A stretch of DNA of 64,000 bases from Aurantimonas aggregata (GCF_010500835.1 NZ_JAAAMJ010000002.1:310001-374000), one strand, 5' to 3'. Positions 48,114 to 58,104 are shown, counted from the stretch's first letter. The notes: generated by a model not told the origin, from the sequence alone. Program-made: numbers and translations.

Positions 48114-49603
48114 CAGCGCGTTCCCGCCGCGTCCGGGACGTTGCTGGCGTCGAGCGCCTGGGCGAGACGCTGTTCCTCGTTGTAGTAGCGGGCGCGGTCC
48201 CAGAAGGCCGGGCGGCCGACGCCGGTGGAGCGATGCCGGCCGATGATGTTGCCCTGCGCGTCCTCGCCCATGATGTCGTAGACGAAGATGTCCTGCGTGG
48301 TGATGACGTCGCCTTCCATGCCGAGCACTTCCGTGACGTGGGTGATCCGGCGGGACCCGTCGCGCAGGCGCGCCGCCTGGATGATGACGTCGACCGAGCC
48401 GACGATGATCTCCTTGACCGTTCGCGAGGGCAGCGAATAGCCGCCCATGGCGATCATCGACTCGATACGGTTGAGGCACTCGCGCGGCGAGTTCGAGTGG
48501 ATCGTGCCCATCGAGCCGTCATGGCCGGTGTTCATCGCCTGCAGGAGGTCGAACACTTCCGGTCCGCGCACCTCGCCGACGATGATCCGCTCGGGCCGCA
48601 TGCGCAGGCAGTTCTTGACGAGGTCGCGCATGGTGATCTCGCCCTCGCCCTCGATATTGGGCGGGCGCGTTTCCAGCCGCACGACATGCGGCTGCTGCAG
48701 CTGCAGCTCGGCCGAGTCCTCGCAGGTGATGATGCGCTCGTCCGCGTCGATATAGCGGGTCAGGCAGTTCAGCAGGGTGGTCTTGCCGGAACCGGTGCCG
48801 CCGGAGATCACGACGTTGCAGCGAACCCGGCCGATGATCTGCAGGATCGCCGCGCCCTCCGGCGTGATGGCGCCGAACTTGACCAGCTGGTCGAGCGTCA
48901 GCTTGTCCTTCTTGAACTTGCGGATCGTGAGCGCCGCGCCGTCTATGGCGAGCGGCGGCGCGATGACGTTGACGCGGCTGCCGTCGGGCAGGCGTGCGTC
49001 GCAGATCGGCGAGGTCTCGTCGACGCGCCGGCCGACCTGGCTCACGATGCGCTGGCAGATATTCAGGAGCTGCTGGTTGTCGCGGAACCGGATGTTGGTC
49101 TCTTCGATCTTGCCGCCGACTTCGATGAAGGTGTGGCGGGAGCCGTTGACCATGATGTCGGCTATGTCGTCGCGCGCCAGCAACGGCTCGAGCGGACCAT
49201 AACCGAGGACGTCGTTGCAGATATCGCCGAGCAGTTCTTCCTGCTCGGCGATGGACATCGCGAAACTCTTGATCGCAATGATGTCGTTGACGATGTCGCG
49301 GATTTCCTCGCGGGCGCTCTCGGCGTCGAGCCGGGCCAGCTGCGACAGGTCGATCGTATCGATCAGGGCTGTGAAGACCTGCGCCTTGCGCTCGTAATAG
49401 CTGTCGGGGCGCACGCCGGGCATGCGTTCGCCCGACCGCTGGACGTCACGTGCCGGCGCCGACGGGGCGGTCGGTGCAGCCATGACCGCCACGGCATCGC
49501 GCAAGCCGGACGGCAGGCTGGGCGCCGCCGGCGGTGGCGGCGAGGCCGGCTGCGCTGCAGCCGGGCGAGCGAGCGGCTTCTCGTTCCCGCGCTTTCCGAA
49601 CAT
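48113..49603 (-). CDS. cpaF: Pilus assembly ATPase TadA/CpaF
   Basis: 496 residues of the type IV/II secretion ATPases. An Ala/Pro-rich N-terminus is followed by the core with Walker A GGTGSGKT (268-275), the Asp box [20 protein letters not shown], Walker B region [17 protein letters not shown] and the His box [20 protein letters not shown]. It powers Flp pilus extension and retraction. 36 bp downstream of cpaE and coupled to tadB. Confidence 0.94.
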   Translation of the reverse strand: MFGKRGNEKPLARPAAAQPASPPPPAAPSLPSGLRDAVAVMAAPTAPSAPARDVQRSGERMPGVRPDSYYERKAQVFTALIDTIDLSQLARLDAESAREEIRDIVNDIIAIKSFAMSIAEQEELLGDICNDVLGYGPLEPLLARDDIADIMVNGSRHTFIEVGGKIEETNIRFRDNQQLLNICQRIVSQVGRRVDETSPICDARLPDGSRVNVIAPPLAIDGAALTIRKFKKDKLTLDQLVKFGAITPEGAAILQIIGRVRCNVVISGGTGSGKTTLLNCLTRYIDADERIITCEDSAELQLQQPHVVRLETRPPNIEGEGEITMRDLVKNCLRMRPERIIVGEVRGPEVFDLLQAMNTGHDGSMGTIHSNSPRECLNRIESMIAMGGYSLPSRTVKEIIVGSVDVIIQAARLRDGSRRITHVTEVLGMEGDVITTQDIFVYDIMGEDAQGNIIGRHRSTGVGRPAFWDRARYYNEEQRLAQALDASNVPDAAGTR

Positions 49604-49639
49604 GATGATCTCCGCTCCTGCCTTTGTGCCGATGCCGGA

Positions 49640-50920
49640 CTATTTGCCGCGAAGCCGGCTGAAGAGGCTCGACTTCTTCGGCTTGCGGCCTTCGTGACGA
49701 CCGGTCAGCACGTGGGCGATGTGATCGAACGCCGCGACCGCCGCATGCCTGGGATCGGTCTCCACCACCATCTGCCCGTTGTTTGCTGCCTTGCCGAACA
49801 TCTGCGGGTCGAACGCGATCTGGGCGATCGGCTCGAGGCCGAGCGGATCGCAGAACTCGCCCGGCTCGATCTCCGGCCGCTTCGGGATTGCCAGCTGGTT
49901 GAGCACCAGATGCGGCGGCGGGTCGTTCGGCCGAAGCTTGCGCAGCGTGTCGACGAGATTCTTGGTGTTGCGCAGGTTGGCGAGGTCGGGGGTTGCCGTG
50001 ATGACGATCTGGTCGGCGCGCGTCAGGACGCTGCGCGTCCAGTCGCCCCAGGCATGCGGCACGTCGAGCGCCACCACCGGCGCGCCGCGCTGGGCGGCCT
50101 CGATCAGCGCGTTGAAGGCGTCACCGGCGAAGTCGTAGGTGCGGTCCAGCGCCGAGGGCGCCGCCAGCAGCGACAGATGCTCGGCGCATTTCGACAGCAA
50201 CCGGTCGAGCAGCACGTCGTCCATCCGATCGGCCGAGAAGATCGCCTCGGCGATGCCCTGGGCCGGATCCTGGTCGAAATTGATGTTCGCCGTGCCGAAG
50301 GGCAGGTCGAGATCGGCGAGGACGACGTCGCTGGAAAAGCGCTTGGAGATCGCCCAGGCGACGTTGTGCGCGATGGTCGAGGAGCCGACGCCGCCCTTGG
50401 CGCCAATGAAGGCGATCGAACGGCCGAGGGGCTCGGCATCCGGCGCCGTGAACAGCGATCCGATCACTTCCATGACGTCGGCGATCGAGATCGGCGCGAC
50501 GAGATATTCCGAGATTCCCCGCCGCATCAGGTCGCGGTAGAGCGTGACGTCGTTGTAATGGCCAATGACGACGACTTTCGACCCCGGATCGCAGACATCG
50601 GCAAGCGCTTCCAGCTCCTCGACGAGTTCGCCGGGCGGATAGCGCGATTCGAGGATGACGAGGTTCGGCGTCGGCGCGCTGGAGAAATGCTCCGCCGCGG
50701 CACGGATACCGCCTTTGTGTACCCTGAGATGGGCCTTGGCCATCCGGCGATCGAGGCCCGCCTTCTCGATGGGCTTGGCCACGCCGTCGGTCTCGCAGAA
50801 AGCCTGGATCGAGACGCGCGGGATCGGACGGACGTCCTGCAGCGCGTCCGGACTCATCTCGATGGCGCGGGTTTCGGCCTCGCCGCCGGACAGATCGATG
50901 ATGCTCTCCGATACTACCAT
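49640..50920 (-). CDS. cpaE: Pilus assembly protein CpaE/TadZ
   Basis: 426 residues from ATG 50920. An atypical receiver-like domain (about 65-165) precedes a ParA/MinD-type ATPase with deviant Walker A GAKGGVGSST (173-182). TadZ/CpaE helps localise the pilus machine at the pole. The ATG overlaps the cpaD stop by 7 bp. Frame extends upstream to 51781 but that portion is antisense to cpaD. Confidence 0.9.
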   Translation of the reverse strand: MVVSESIIDLSGGEAETRAIEMSPDALQDVRPIPRVSIQAFCETDGVAKPIEKAGLDRRMAKAHLRVHKGGIRAAAEHFSSAPTPNLVILESRYPPGELVEELEALADVCDPGSKVVVIGHYNDVTLYRDLMRRGISEYLVAPISIADVMEVIGSLFTAPDAEPLGRSIAFIGAKGGVGSSTIAHNVAWAISKRFSSDVVLADLDLPFGTANINFDQDPAQGIAEAIFSADRMDDVLLDRLLSKCAEHLSLLAAPSALDRTYDFAGDAFNALIEAAQRGAPVVALDVPHAWGDWTRSVLTRADQIVITATPDLANLRNTKNLVDTLRKLRPNDPPPHLVLNQLAIPKRPEIEPGEFCDPLGLEPIAQIAFDPQMFGKAANNGQMVVETDPRHAAVAAFDHIAHVLTGRHEGRKPKKSSLFSRLRGK

Positions 50921-51657
50921 TCGTAGTCGCTTTCGGTCTCGGGGGCTTGTGACGTCGTGCGCACGCCCCGGCGATAGTTGTCGAGGACGGTGGTCCGGCG
51001 TTCCGCGTCGATCGTGTCGACGCCGCGCGGCGACAGGAGGTCGCGCGGGTCGGCGATCTGCGCCGCGAGGTTCTGCTGCGAGGCGCAGCCGAAATTGTGG
51101 TAGTTCTTGTTCTGCGAGGTCTCGGCGAGATCCGTGGGCCAGCGCCCGCACGGTCCGGTCTTGGCGACGAGGGTCGTGAAGGCGAGGCGGATCGGCGTCG
51201 GACCGCTGGCGCCGACCGCCGGATAAGGCTGGACGAAGACCCGGTCGCGGGCAACACGGCGCCCGTTCAGCACCTTGACGATATCGTGTGACACCCGGTC
51301 CGCCGCGTACTGGTTCATCGAACCGGACGGCAGCTGCACCTGGATAAAGTCGGCGCCGGAGGCGCGGAAGCGATCGGCGAAATCCTCCACCCGGCCCCTG
51401 TTGGCGTAGGACAGCGCCCCGTCGGACACCACGACCGGAATGTCGAGGGCGGTCTCGGCCTCGGACACCACGATCGGGTGACGGGTGCGGTAATCGTCCG
51501 GGATGGCACCGACCTCGACGTGGTGGACGTTGGCGCAGCCGCCGGCGAGCAGCAGTGCGAGCAGCGGCAGGCACTGCGCCGGGCGGGCGAACAGCCGGCG
51601 CGCGGCGCCGCGGGATCTGAATGGCGATGTCACGTTCGATCTCCCCGACGCGCTCAT
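50914..51657 (-). CDS. cpaD: Pilus lipoprotein CpaD
   Basis: 247 residues. The lipobox LLAGGC places acylated Cys41, after a basic N-terminus. The CpaD domain shows TRHPIVVSEAETALDIPV and FGCASQQNLAAQIADPRDLL. It is an outer-membrane-associated partner of the secretin in Tad pili. It overlaps cpaC at an ATGA and cpaE by 7 bp. Confidence 0.88.
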   Translation of the reverse strand: MSASGRSNVTSPFRSRGAARRLFARPAQCLPLLALLLAGGCANVHHVEVGAIPDDYRTRHPIVVSEAETALDIPVVVSDGALSYANRGRVEDFADRFRASGADFIQVQLPSGSMNQYAADRVSHDIVKVLNGRRVARDRVFVQPYPAVGASGPTPIRLAFTTLVAKTGPCGRWPTDLAETSQNKNYHNFGCASQQNLAAQIADPRDLLSPRGVDTIDAERRTTVLDNYRRGVRTTSQAPETESDYEW

Positions 51658-53270
51658 TTGTAGATGAAGCCCACGACGCCGTGGTACCGGCCGGGCGGCA
51701 GCTTGGTTTCCATGTGGCCGTAGACGCGGTTGACGCGGCCGAGGAAGTTGCCGGCGCCGTCGCTCGAGATGGCCAGCCCATCGTCGGGCCGGGCGAGCGC
51801 CTGCCGCGCCACCGGACGCACGAGATAGGGCGTGACGATCACCACCAGCTCGGTCTCGTAGCGCTGGAAGTCGCGCGAGCGGAACAGCGTGCCCAGCACC
51901 GGGATCTTGGAAAGGCCCGGGAAGCCGGAGATCACCTGGCGAACCTCGTCTCGGACCAGGCCGGCGATGACCAGGGATCCGCCGGAGGGCAGCTCTACCG
52001 TGGTGTCGGCGAGGCGCTTGCGGATGCCGACGACGCTCAGGCCTCGGCTGGCCGAGTCACCGCTGAGATGGAAGGGGTTCTCGAAGGTCGGCTCGGAGAC
52101 GCTGGTGCGGATCTTCAGGCTGATGCGCCCCGGAGAAAGCACGACCGGGGTGAAATCCAGCCCGATGCCGTAGTCGATCTCGCGCGTCTCGATGGTCGTG
52201 TAGCCTTCGACGGTCTCCGTATCGACGATGCGGCCGTTGGCGTCGCGAATGTTGGTCACCTCGTCCGGCGTCACCGATTGTCCCGAGGGGACGGTGAACT
52301 CGCCGCCGACCTTGAAGCTCGCCTTCTCGCCGGAGATCGCCGTCAGCGTCGGCTCGGCGAGGGTGCGCATCACGCCCGCCTGCTCCATGGCGTTCAGCTG
52401 GGCCGAGATACCGTTGACGCTGCTGCCGCCGTTTAACAAATAGCCGCCGGCGCTCGAAATAACCCGGCCGAGACCAGAGGGATTGTCGCCGAATGCGCCA
52501 AAGCCGATGCCGTCCGACGAGCCCCGCCCGATGCCGTTGATACCGAGCTGCTTGATGACCGAGCGCTGGACCTCGGCGACGGTGACCTTCAGCGTGACCT
52601 GATCCTCGCCGGCGATCTGCAGGAGGTTGACGATCTGGCTCCGCTGCCTGTCCTCCTGGGCGAAGGCGACGTCGCCGTCGCCGCCACCTACGCCGCCGGA
52701 AGCCGTCGCCGATTGGATATACTGGCCGGTCGTCGCCTCGCCGCCGGTGACGAAGATGCGGGCGAGGCGTTCGACCTTGGCCGCATCCTGGGGCGTCTGC
52801 ACGCTGCCGGTCAGGACGACGTTGTCGTTCAGCATCTCCACCGTGACCTCGGAGCCCGGCACGTATTTGCGGATCGAGGCCTCGAGACCACCGATGTCAC
52901 GCTCGATGCGCAGGTCGATCGAGGCGATCTGCCGGTTCTGGCCGTCGAAGACGACGATGTTGGTCTGCCCGACCTGCTTGCCGAAGATGTAGATCCGCCG
53001 CGCATCGCGGGTCACCGCGTCGGCGACGGCGGGATTGGCGACGAGGATGTCGTGCGCATCGGAGGCGAGCACGATGACCTTGGTCTTGTTGAGCCCGAGA
53101 CTGACCGGCTGGACGCCCTGCCCGACATTGACAACGGTCTGGGCCACCGCCTGGGACGGCGAGAGCGGCGCGAGGACCATCGAGACGGCGCCGAGGGCGA
53201 GCACCGACCGGCGAAGCCCGGCCCGAAACCGATCGTAGGGGGAAAGTGCGGTCATCGGTCGGCTCGTCAT
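51654..53270 (-). CDS. cpaC: Tad pilus secretin CpaC/RcpA
   Basis: 538 residues from ATG 53270 (overlaps the cpaB stop in ATGA); ATG 53255 is an alternative. A signal peptide is followed by the pilus N-terminal domain (NKTKVIVLASDAHDILVANP), a BON-like segment (VTVEMLNDNVVLTGSVQTPQ) and the secretin core with VRTLAEPTLTAISGEKASF-type and VPVLGTLF-like elements, here GLSKIPVLGTLFRSRDFQ. It forms the outer-membrane pore for Flp pili. Confidence 0.9.
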   Translation of the reverse strand: MTSRPMTALSPYDRFRAGLRRSVLALGAVSMVLAPLSPSQAVAQTVVNVGQGVQPVSLGLNKTKVIVLASDAHDILVANPAVADAVTRDARRIYIFGKQVGQTNIVVFDGQNRQIASIDLRIERDIGGLEASIRKYVPGSEVTVEMLNDNVVLTGSVQTPQDAAKVERLARIFVTGGEATTGQYIQSATASGGVGGGDGDVAFAQEDRQRSQIVNLLQIAGEDQVTLKVTVAEVQRSVIKQLGINGIGRGSSDGIGFGAFGDNPSGLGRVISSAGGYLLNGGSSVNGISAQLNAMEQAGVMRTLAEPTLTAISGEKASFKVGGEFTVPSGQSVTPDEVTNIRDANGRIVDTETVEGYTTIETREIDYGIGLDFTPVVLSPGRISLKIRTSVSEPTFENPFHLSGDSASRGLSVVGIRKRLADTTVELPSGGSLVIAGLVRDEVRQVISGFPGLSKIPVLGTLFRSRDFQRYETELVVIVTPYLVRPVARQALARPDDGLAISSDGAGNFLGRVNRVYGHMETKLPPGRYHGVVGFIYK

Positions 53271-54088
53271 TTGCTGGTGGTGATGTCGGTGGTCTGACCG
53301 TAGCGAATGACCTTGATCCGGCCGTTCGCGGCATTCTCCTGGGCAAGCAGGAAGGCGGCATAGCCGGGCGAGCCGGGCACCGAGTCCGCCAGCGAGCGCA
53401 GCGACAGGACCAGGCGGTCGGCCATCTGCTGGGCCGCGGTCAACGCCTCGGCCTGGTCGGGATCGACCTCGAGCGTCGCCGTCGAGCCGACGACCACCTT
53501 CTGGCCGTCCTGCTCCTCGATCGTCTGGTCGATGGCGAGGACCCGCAGGTTGCGCAGCACGGTCTCGGTGACGAAGCGGTCGGCCTCGCCGTTGGTGCTG
53601 GGCTGGCGCCGCGTCATGATGACGTCGACATGGTCGTTGGGCAGGACGAAGCCGCCCGCCGAGGTCTCCGCCGCGATCTGGATCGCAAGAGCCCGCTTGC
53701 CCGCCGGCAGGATCGCCGACATGAACCCGCGATCGGCCTGGATCAGCTTGGCCTCGCGCACCGGTTCGCCGGCAAAGAAGGACTGGCGGGCGATCGAGCC
53801 CTTGAGTTCCTCGATCGCCTCGGGGCGGTTCTGCTTCAGGATCAAGGTCGGCCCGACGCCGTCTTCGGGCCATTTCTGCCAGGAAAGGGCCCCTTCCACG
53901 GGCGTGCCCATGGACAGGTCGGTCGTCGTGGCGAGAACGTCGACAAGCTTGATCGGCGGCTCGGCCGGTTCGGCGGTGATGATCACCGGCTCGACCGGGG
54001 CCGGCTGCGACAGGTTGAGGGCGAGAATGCCGGCACCGAGGGCTGCAACGAGGGCAACGGCGACGACCGCGAGACGCGCAAGTTTCAT
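53267..54088 (-). CDS. cpaB: Flp pilus assembly protein CpaB/RcpC
   Basis: 273 residues. One N-terminal helix (LAVVAVALVAALGAGILAL) and a SAF domain (about 40-110, VDVLATTTDLSMGTPVE). The phrase FVLPNDHVDVIMTRR is typical of CpaB. It is thought to stabilise the secretin. The start ATG 54088 has a GGAGG 8 bases upstream; the TTG at 54106 is unlikely. First gene of the cpaBCDEF-tadBC unit. Confidence 0.9.
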   Translation of the reverse strand: MKLARLAVVAVALVAALGAGILALNLSQPAPVEPVIITAEPAEPPIKLVDVLATTTDLSMGTPVEGALSWQKWPEDGVGPTLILKQNRPEAIEELKGSIARQSFFAGEPVREAKLIQADRGFMSAILPAGKRALAIQIAAETSAGGFVLPNDHVDVIMTRRQPSTNGEADRFVTETVLRNLRVLAIDQTIEEQDGQKVVVGSTATLEVDPDQAEALTAAQQMADRLVLSLRSLADSVPGSPGYAAFLLAQENAANGRIKVIRYGQTTDITTSK

Positions 54089-54156
54089 CCGATCGACCTC
54101 CGCCAACAGTGCCGCAGGAACGCGGCTCGTTAGCGATGGTTATCGCCGTGAAACTC

Positions 54157-54171
54157 TCAATGTATGGTTAA
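54157..54171 (-). promoter_or_regulatory. CtrA-like site upstream of cpaB
   Basis: On the minus strand this reads TTAACCATACATTGA: TTAA-N7-TTGA, one mismatch to TTAA-N7-TTAA, and it contains the TTAACCAT half-site reported for CtrA targets. It lies about 70 bp before the cpaB ATG. Confidence 0.5.
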
Positions 54172-54210
54172 CGAAACCTGTAAAGCCGCTATGCCGAAGC
54201 AAAGAAGTGT

Positions 54211-54732
54211 TCAGAAAGCTGCCATGGACAGGTTCGCGACAGCATGGTCCATCCAGACACTGCCGGAAAAGACCGCAAGGCCTGCCGCACCGAGCGCGAT
54301 GCCATAGGGAATGCCGGTCTCGGGAGCCAGCAGGCGGTCGACGAAGACGATCCCGGTAACAGGGGCGAGCATGGCCCGAGAAAGCAGAATCGCCAGCGTC
54401 AGGATTCCGCCGAAGACCGCACCGAAAAGCATGTACTCGACCAGCGCCGGCGTCGGGCCGAACCACAGGGCGGTCGCGGCCAGCAGCTTGGCGTCACCGC
54501 CCCCCATCCAGCCCGCGGCGAACATGCCGAAGGTCACCGTGAGGCAGGCAAAAGCCACGGCGAAATGGGCGCCGATCACGCCCGCGGGCAGGCCGACGAG
54601 CAGGGCGGCGATCGGAAAGGCGACGACAAGAGCAACGGATACCCGGTTGGCGATCGTCATCGAGACGAGGTCGCTCATGGCCGCATAGATCATTGCAAAG
54701 GGAAAGATCAGGATCAGCAGGGCGACGAGCAT
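54211..54732 (-). CDS. cpaA: Prepilin peptidase CpaA/TadV (A24 family)
   Basis: 173 residues with about five membrane helices. The two catalytic aspartates are Asp21 in AAMSDLVSMTIANR and Asp80 in GWMGGGDAKLLAA, the GxGD motif. It removes the leader of Flp prepilin, whose gene lies 113 bp upstream on the same strand. A 122-bp gap with its own promoter motif separates it from cpaB. Confidence 0.92.
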   Translation of the reverse strand: MLVALLILIFPFAMIYAAMSDLVSMTIANRVSVALVVAFPIAALLVGLPAGVIGAHFAVAFACLTVTFGMFAAGWMGGGDAKLLAATALWFGPTPALVEYMLFGAVFGGILTLAILLSRAMLAPVTGIVFVDRLLAPETGIPYGIALGAAGLAVFSGSVWMDHAVANLSMAAF

Positions 54733-54845
54733 GGCAAGATCCTTCCGTTCAACGCGAGACCGGGACGGTGAACGATGCCGCCGTCCCGGTGCCGAGGTAC
54801 ATGCCGGCCCGCTCGGCCGATGCCGGGGCCTGTGCCGGCCAATGC

Positions 54846-55016
54846 TTACTGCGGCTGCATGCTGCTGCCGATGCTGGCAAAAGCGGTCGTCAGGTTGTCG
54901 CCGAGGGTGGCGAAGATGGCGATCAGCGCCGTCGCCATCAGGCCGGCGATGAGGGCGTATTCGATGGCGGTGGCGCCGGACTTGTCTTTGGCGAAGCGAA
55001 CGAAAAGCTTGGACAT
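54846..55016 (-). CDS. Flp-family type IVb pilin
   Basis: A 56-residue pilin subunit. The leader MSKLFVRFAKDKSG is cut before ATAIEYALIAGLMATA, with the conserved Glu-Tyr pair of Flp pilins, then the hydrophobic helix and a short tail. The ATG at 55016 has an excellent AAGGAG 5-10 bases upstream. A 16-bp palindrome lies just above that site. Only this pilin gene is in the window. Confidence 0.93.
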   Translation of the reverse strand: MSKLFVRFAKDKSGATAIEYALIAGLMATALIAIFATLGDNLTTAFASIGSSMQPQ

Positions 55017-55026
55017 GGGAACTCCT

Positions 55027-55042
55027 TGAAAACCCGTTTTCA
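55027..55042. promoter_or_regulatory. Perfect palindrome in the pilin leader
   Basis: TGAAAACCCGTTTTCA: 7-bp perfect arms around CC, ending about 10 bp upstream of the pilin start and abutting the AAGGAG site. It may be an operator or an RNA hairpin modulating pilin translation. Confidence 0.4.
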
Positions 55043-55228
55043 GCACTCCCGTCGACTGTTTTCGTCGATCGGATAACCGAATGTACCCGCAGGCCCTTGC
55101 GAACGGCTTAAGCTTCTTGGTTGAATTTTCATTACATGACCCCGGCAGGTTCCCAGGAAAGATTACTATAGATCTTCATTAATGCTGCGTTTACCCTTGG
55201 CTTATACGAATATCGCAACCGCCCTCGC
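55043..55228. promoter_or_regulatory. Divergent AT-rich promoter region of the pilin gene and the pilus N-domain gene
   Basis: The AT-richest intergenic stretch of the locus, with CTTAAGCTTCTTGGTTGAAT near 55108 and TTATACGAAT near 55202. At 55179-55193 TTAA-N7-TTTA is one mismatch from the CtrA consensus and lies 36-50 bp before the plus-strand start at 55229. No CtrA match is seen on the pilin side. Confidence 0.45.
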
Positions 55229-55717
55229 ATGCAGGCCAGCCTGATGACGTCATGCCTTTCCCGGGTTCTGCCCCTTCTCGCGCTCGGCGTCGCCGTTCTC
55301 TGCGCGGGACCCGTCCGCGCCGCGGACACGGGCGACATCCTCGGCGTCGCCGTCGACCATGCCCGCATCCTCCAGATCGACCGGCCGGCCGCCACCGTCA
55401 TCGTCGGCAACCCGGCGATCGTCGACATCGAGGTTCTCAGCTCGGAGCGCCTGGTGCTCACCGGCAAGAGCTACGGCATCACCAACGTGGTGATCCTGGA
55501 CGCCGGCGGCGAAACGATCCTCGACGAGCAGGTGGCGGTGCAGACCTTCGAAGCCAACACCGTGCGGGTGTTCCGGCAGGCAAATCGCGTCACCTACGCC
55601 TGCGCGCCGAAATGCGAGCCGACGGTGACGATCGGCGACAATGCCGACGCCTTCATGCAGGCGACGCAGCAATACGCCACGCGCCAGCAGATGGCCGCCG
55701 ACGCCGCCAAGCGCTGA
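55229..55717 (+). CDS. Stand-alone pilus/secretin N-terminal domain protein, exported
   Basis: 162 residues. A signal peptide of about 30 residues ends PVRA|AD. The body is a single T2SS-T3SS pilus N-terminal domain (HARILQIDRPAATVIVGNPA, SSERLVLTGKSYGITNVVIL), the same domain that opens CpaC but without any secretin core. Two cysteines (CAPKC) occur near the end. It probably interacts with the secretin channel or replaces its N-domain. Divergent from the pilin gene; a CtrA-like site lies in the gap. Start ATG 55229, or ATG 55244. Confidence 0.82.
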   Translation: MQASLMTSCLSRVLPLLALGVAVLCAGPVRAADTGDILGVAVDHARILQIDRPAATVIVGNPAIVDIEVLSSERLVLTGKSYGITNVVILDAGGETILDEQVAVQTFEANTVRVFRQANRVTYACAPKCEPTVTIGDNADAFMQATQQYATRQQMAADAAKR

Positions 55718-55864
55718 GCGCCGACGCGCGATAGCCATACGGCGCCGGACCTGCCTCCTGATTTTCGCCCGTTTCCGCCTATCTCTTCGGACAGAGGGAG
55801 CACTGCTCGCCGGTTGTGACAGGCGACGGCAGGCACTCCCGCAGAAGCCCGCGAGGAGAGATTG

Positions 55865-57061
55865 TTGGGTCGCGCAATACTCATGGTCATGGACTCCTTC
55901 GGGGTCGGCGGCGCCCGGGATGCCGAGGCCTTCGGTGACGTCGGCGCCGACACGTTCGGCCACATCCTCGCCGCGGCAGAGGCCGGCAACGCCGATCGGA
56001 CCGGCCTGCGCGCCGGCCCCCTCGCCCTGCCGAACCTTCGCCGCCTCGGGCTGTATCGTGCCACCGGCCATGATCATGGCGAGGCGCCCGTCACGGGGCG
56101 CTACGGCACGGCGGGCGAAACCTCGCGCGGCAAGGATACGCCCTCGGGCCATTGGGAGATCGCCGGCGTGCCGGTCCTGTTCGACTGGGGCTATTTCCCG
56201 CGCACGATACCGGCCTTCCCCGCGTCGCTGATCCAGCAGATCGTCGACGACAGCGCCATTCCCGGCATCCTCGGAGATCGCCATGCCTCCGGCACCGAGA
56301 TCATCGAGGAACTCGGCGAAGAGAGCGTCGCGAGCGGGCGGCCGATTTTCTACACCTCCACCGACAGCGTGCTGCAGATCGCCGCCCACGAGACGCATTT
56401 CGGGCTCGAGCGCCTGTACGAGCTCTGCGCGATCGCGCGCCGGCACGTCGATCCGCTGAATATCGGCCGGGTGATCGCGCGGCCGTTCATCGGCGAAGAC
56501 GCGGCGAGCTTCCGGCGAACCGCCAACCGACGGGACTATTCGGTGCCGCCGCCGGAGCCGACGTTGCTCGACCGGGCCGTTGCTGCCGGCCGCAAGGTCA
56601 TCGCCATCGGCAAGATCGGCGACATCTTCGCCGGCCAGGGCATCAGCGAGGTGCGCAAGGGCGACGGCAACGACGCGCTGTTCGACGCGATGCTCGGCGC
56701 GCTCGACGACGTGGCGGATGGCGACCTGGTCTTCGCCAATTTCGTCGATTTCGACATGCTCCACGGCCATCGCCGCGACGTCGCGGGCTATGCTGCGGCA
56801 CTCGAGGCGTTCGACGCGCTTCTGCCGGAACTGGAAGCCAGGCTGCAGCCGGGGGACCTCGCGATCATCACCGCCGACCATGGCTGCGACCCGACATGTA
56901 CGGGCAGCGACCACACGCGCGAAAACGTCCCTTTGCTGGTCTTCGGGCCGGACGTGGCGCCCGGCCCGCTCGGCCATCGCGACACTTTCGCCGATATCGG
57001 CGAGAGCGTCGCGGCACATCTGAAACTTCCCGCCGGCCGGCACGGCACGAGCTTCCTGTGA
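55865..57061 (+). CDS. deoB: Phosphopentomutase
   Basis: Interconverts (deoxy)ribose 1- and 5-phosphates. 398 residues from TTG 55865 ([16 protein letters not shown]), with GAGGAG ideally spaced; TTG 55862 is the alternative. Alkaline-phosphatase-fold metal motifs: [22 protein letters not shown] around the active threonine, and [32 protein letters not shown]. The stop overlaps the adenosine deaminase GTG start (GTGA). Confidence 0.95.
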   Translation: MGRAILMVMDSFGVGGARDAEAFGDVGADTFGHILAAAEAGNADRTGLRAGPLALPNLRRLGLYRATGHDHGEAPVTGRYGTAGETSRGKDTPSGHWEIAGVPVLFDWGYFPRTIPAFPASLIQQIVDDSAIPGILGDRHASGTEIIEELGEESVASGRPIFYTSTDSVLQIAAHETHFGLERLYELCAIARRHVDPLNIGRVIARPFIGEDAASFRRTANRRDYSVPPPEPTLLDRAVAAGRKVIAIGKIGDIFAGQGISEVRKGDGNDALFDAMLGALDDVADGDLVFANFVDFDMLHGHRRDVAGYAAALEAFDALLPELEARLQPGDLAIITADHGCDPTCTGSDHTRENVPLLVFGPDVAPGPLGHRDTFADIGESVAAHLKLPAGRHGTSFL

Positions 57062-58104
57062 GCGAAGCACCCTCGCCGGCAGTCGCCCGTGCAAGGCGGG
57101 GCGGGGTAATGCCGATGGCCGAACTCCACTGCCATATCGAGGGCGCCGCCCATCCCGACCTCGTCCGCGCCCATGCGGCGCGCCACGGCATCGACGTCAG
57201 CGGCATCATCCGCGACGGGCATTATGTCTGGCACGACTTCACCAGTTTCCTTGCCGCCTACGACCGTGCCTCCAGCGTCTTTCGCAGCGAGGCGGACTAT
57301 GCCGACCTCGCCGCCGACCATCTCGGCCGGCTTGCCGCGGCCGGTGCGATCTACGCCGAGTTCTTCGTCTCGCCCGACCATGCGTGCGAGGCCGGTCTGG
57401 CCCCGGAGGCCTATGTCGCCAGCCTGTCGCGCGGCATCGAGCAGGCGCGGCAGGAAAGCGGCATCGAGGCGCGGATGATCGTCGTCGGGGTCCGCCATCT
57501 CGGGCCCGAGGCGGTGGAGCGGGCGGCACGCTTTGCCGCCAGGCCAAGCCATCCCCTCGTGACCGGCTTCGGGCTGGCGGGTGACGAACGCATCGGCACG
57601 CCGGCCGACTTCGCCCGGGCCTTCGCCATTGCCCGCGACGCCGGGCTCGGCCTCACCGCCCATGCCGGAGAGCTTTGCGGCCCGGAGAGCGTGCGCGCGG
57701 CGCTCGATGCGCTGAAGCCGTCGCGCATCGGCCACGGCGTGCGCGCCATCGAGGACCCCGAGCTCGTGCGGCGTATCGTCGGCGAAGGCATCGTGCTGGA
57801 AGTCTGCCCGGGCTCGAACCTCGCGCTCGGCATCTACCCGGACGCCGCCTCGCATCCGCTGAAGCGGCTCGTCTCGGCCGGCGTGCGGGTGACGCTCAAT
57901 TCCGACGACCCGCCGTTCTTCCGGACGACGCTCGCCGACGAGTACGCGTTCGCCGCCGAAGCGGGGATCGATGCCGGCACCCGGCTCGGCTTCACCCGCC
58001 AGGCGATCGAGGCGGCGTTCGTCGACGACGCGACGCGCCACCGCCTGCTCGATCGTCTCGGCCGCGCGGCGATCGCACTTGGCGCGCCTTCGGCGGGCGG
58101 TTAA
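57058..58104 (+). CDS. add: Adenosine deaminase
   Basis: 348 residues from GTG 57058, overlapping the deoB stop; the ATG near residue 18 is an alternative. Zinc ligands in ELHCHIEGA (His24, His26 of this numbering), catalytic [16 protein letters not shown] and the late NSDDPPFF. Converts (deoxy)adenosine to (deoxy)inosine for the purine nucleoside phosphorylase further along. The frame is open far upstream inside deoB but that is not coding. Confidence 0.93.
   Translation: MSEAPSPAVARARRGGVMPMAELHCHIEGAAHPDLVRAHAARHGIDVSGIIRDGHYVWHDFTSFLAAYDRASSVFRSEADYADLAADHLGRLAAAGAIYAEFFVSPDHACEAGLAPEAYVASLSRGIEQARQESGIEARMIVVGVRHLGPEAVERAARFAARPSHPLVTGFGLAGDERIGTPADFARAFAIARDAGLGLTAHAGELCGPESVRAALDALKPSRIGHGVRAIEDPELVRRIVGEGIVLEVCPGSNLALGIYPDAASHPLKRLVSAGVRVTLNSDDPPFFRTTLADEYAFAAEAGIDAGTRLGFTRQAIEAAFVDDATRHRLLDRLGRAAIALGAPSAGG

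Noticed and set aside
48233-50926. 897-residue open frame on the plus strand, antisense to cpaF and cpaE
   Set aside because: It lies fully opposite two well-supported genes, has no family character and reflects the lack of stops in GC-rich antisense frames.
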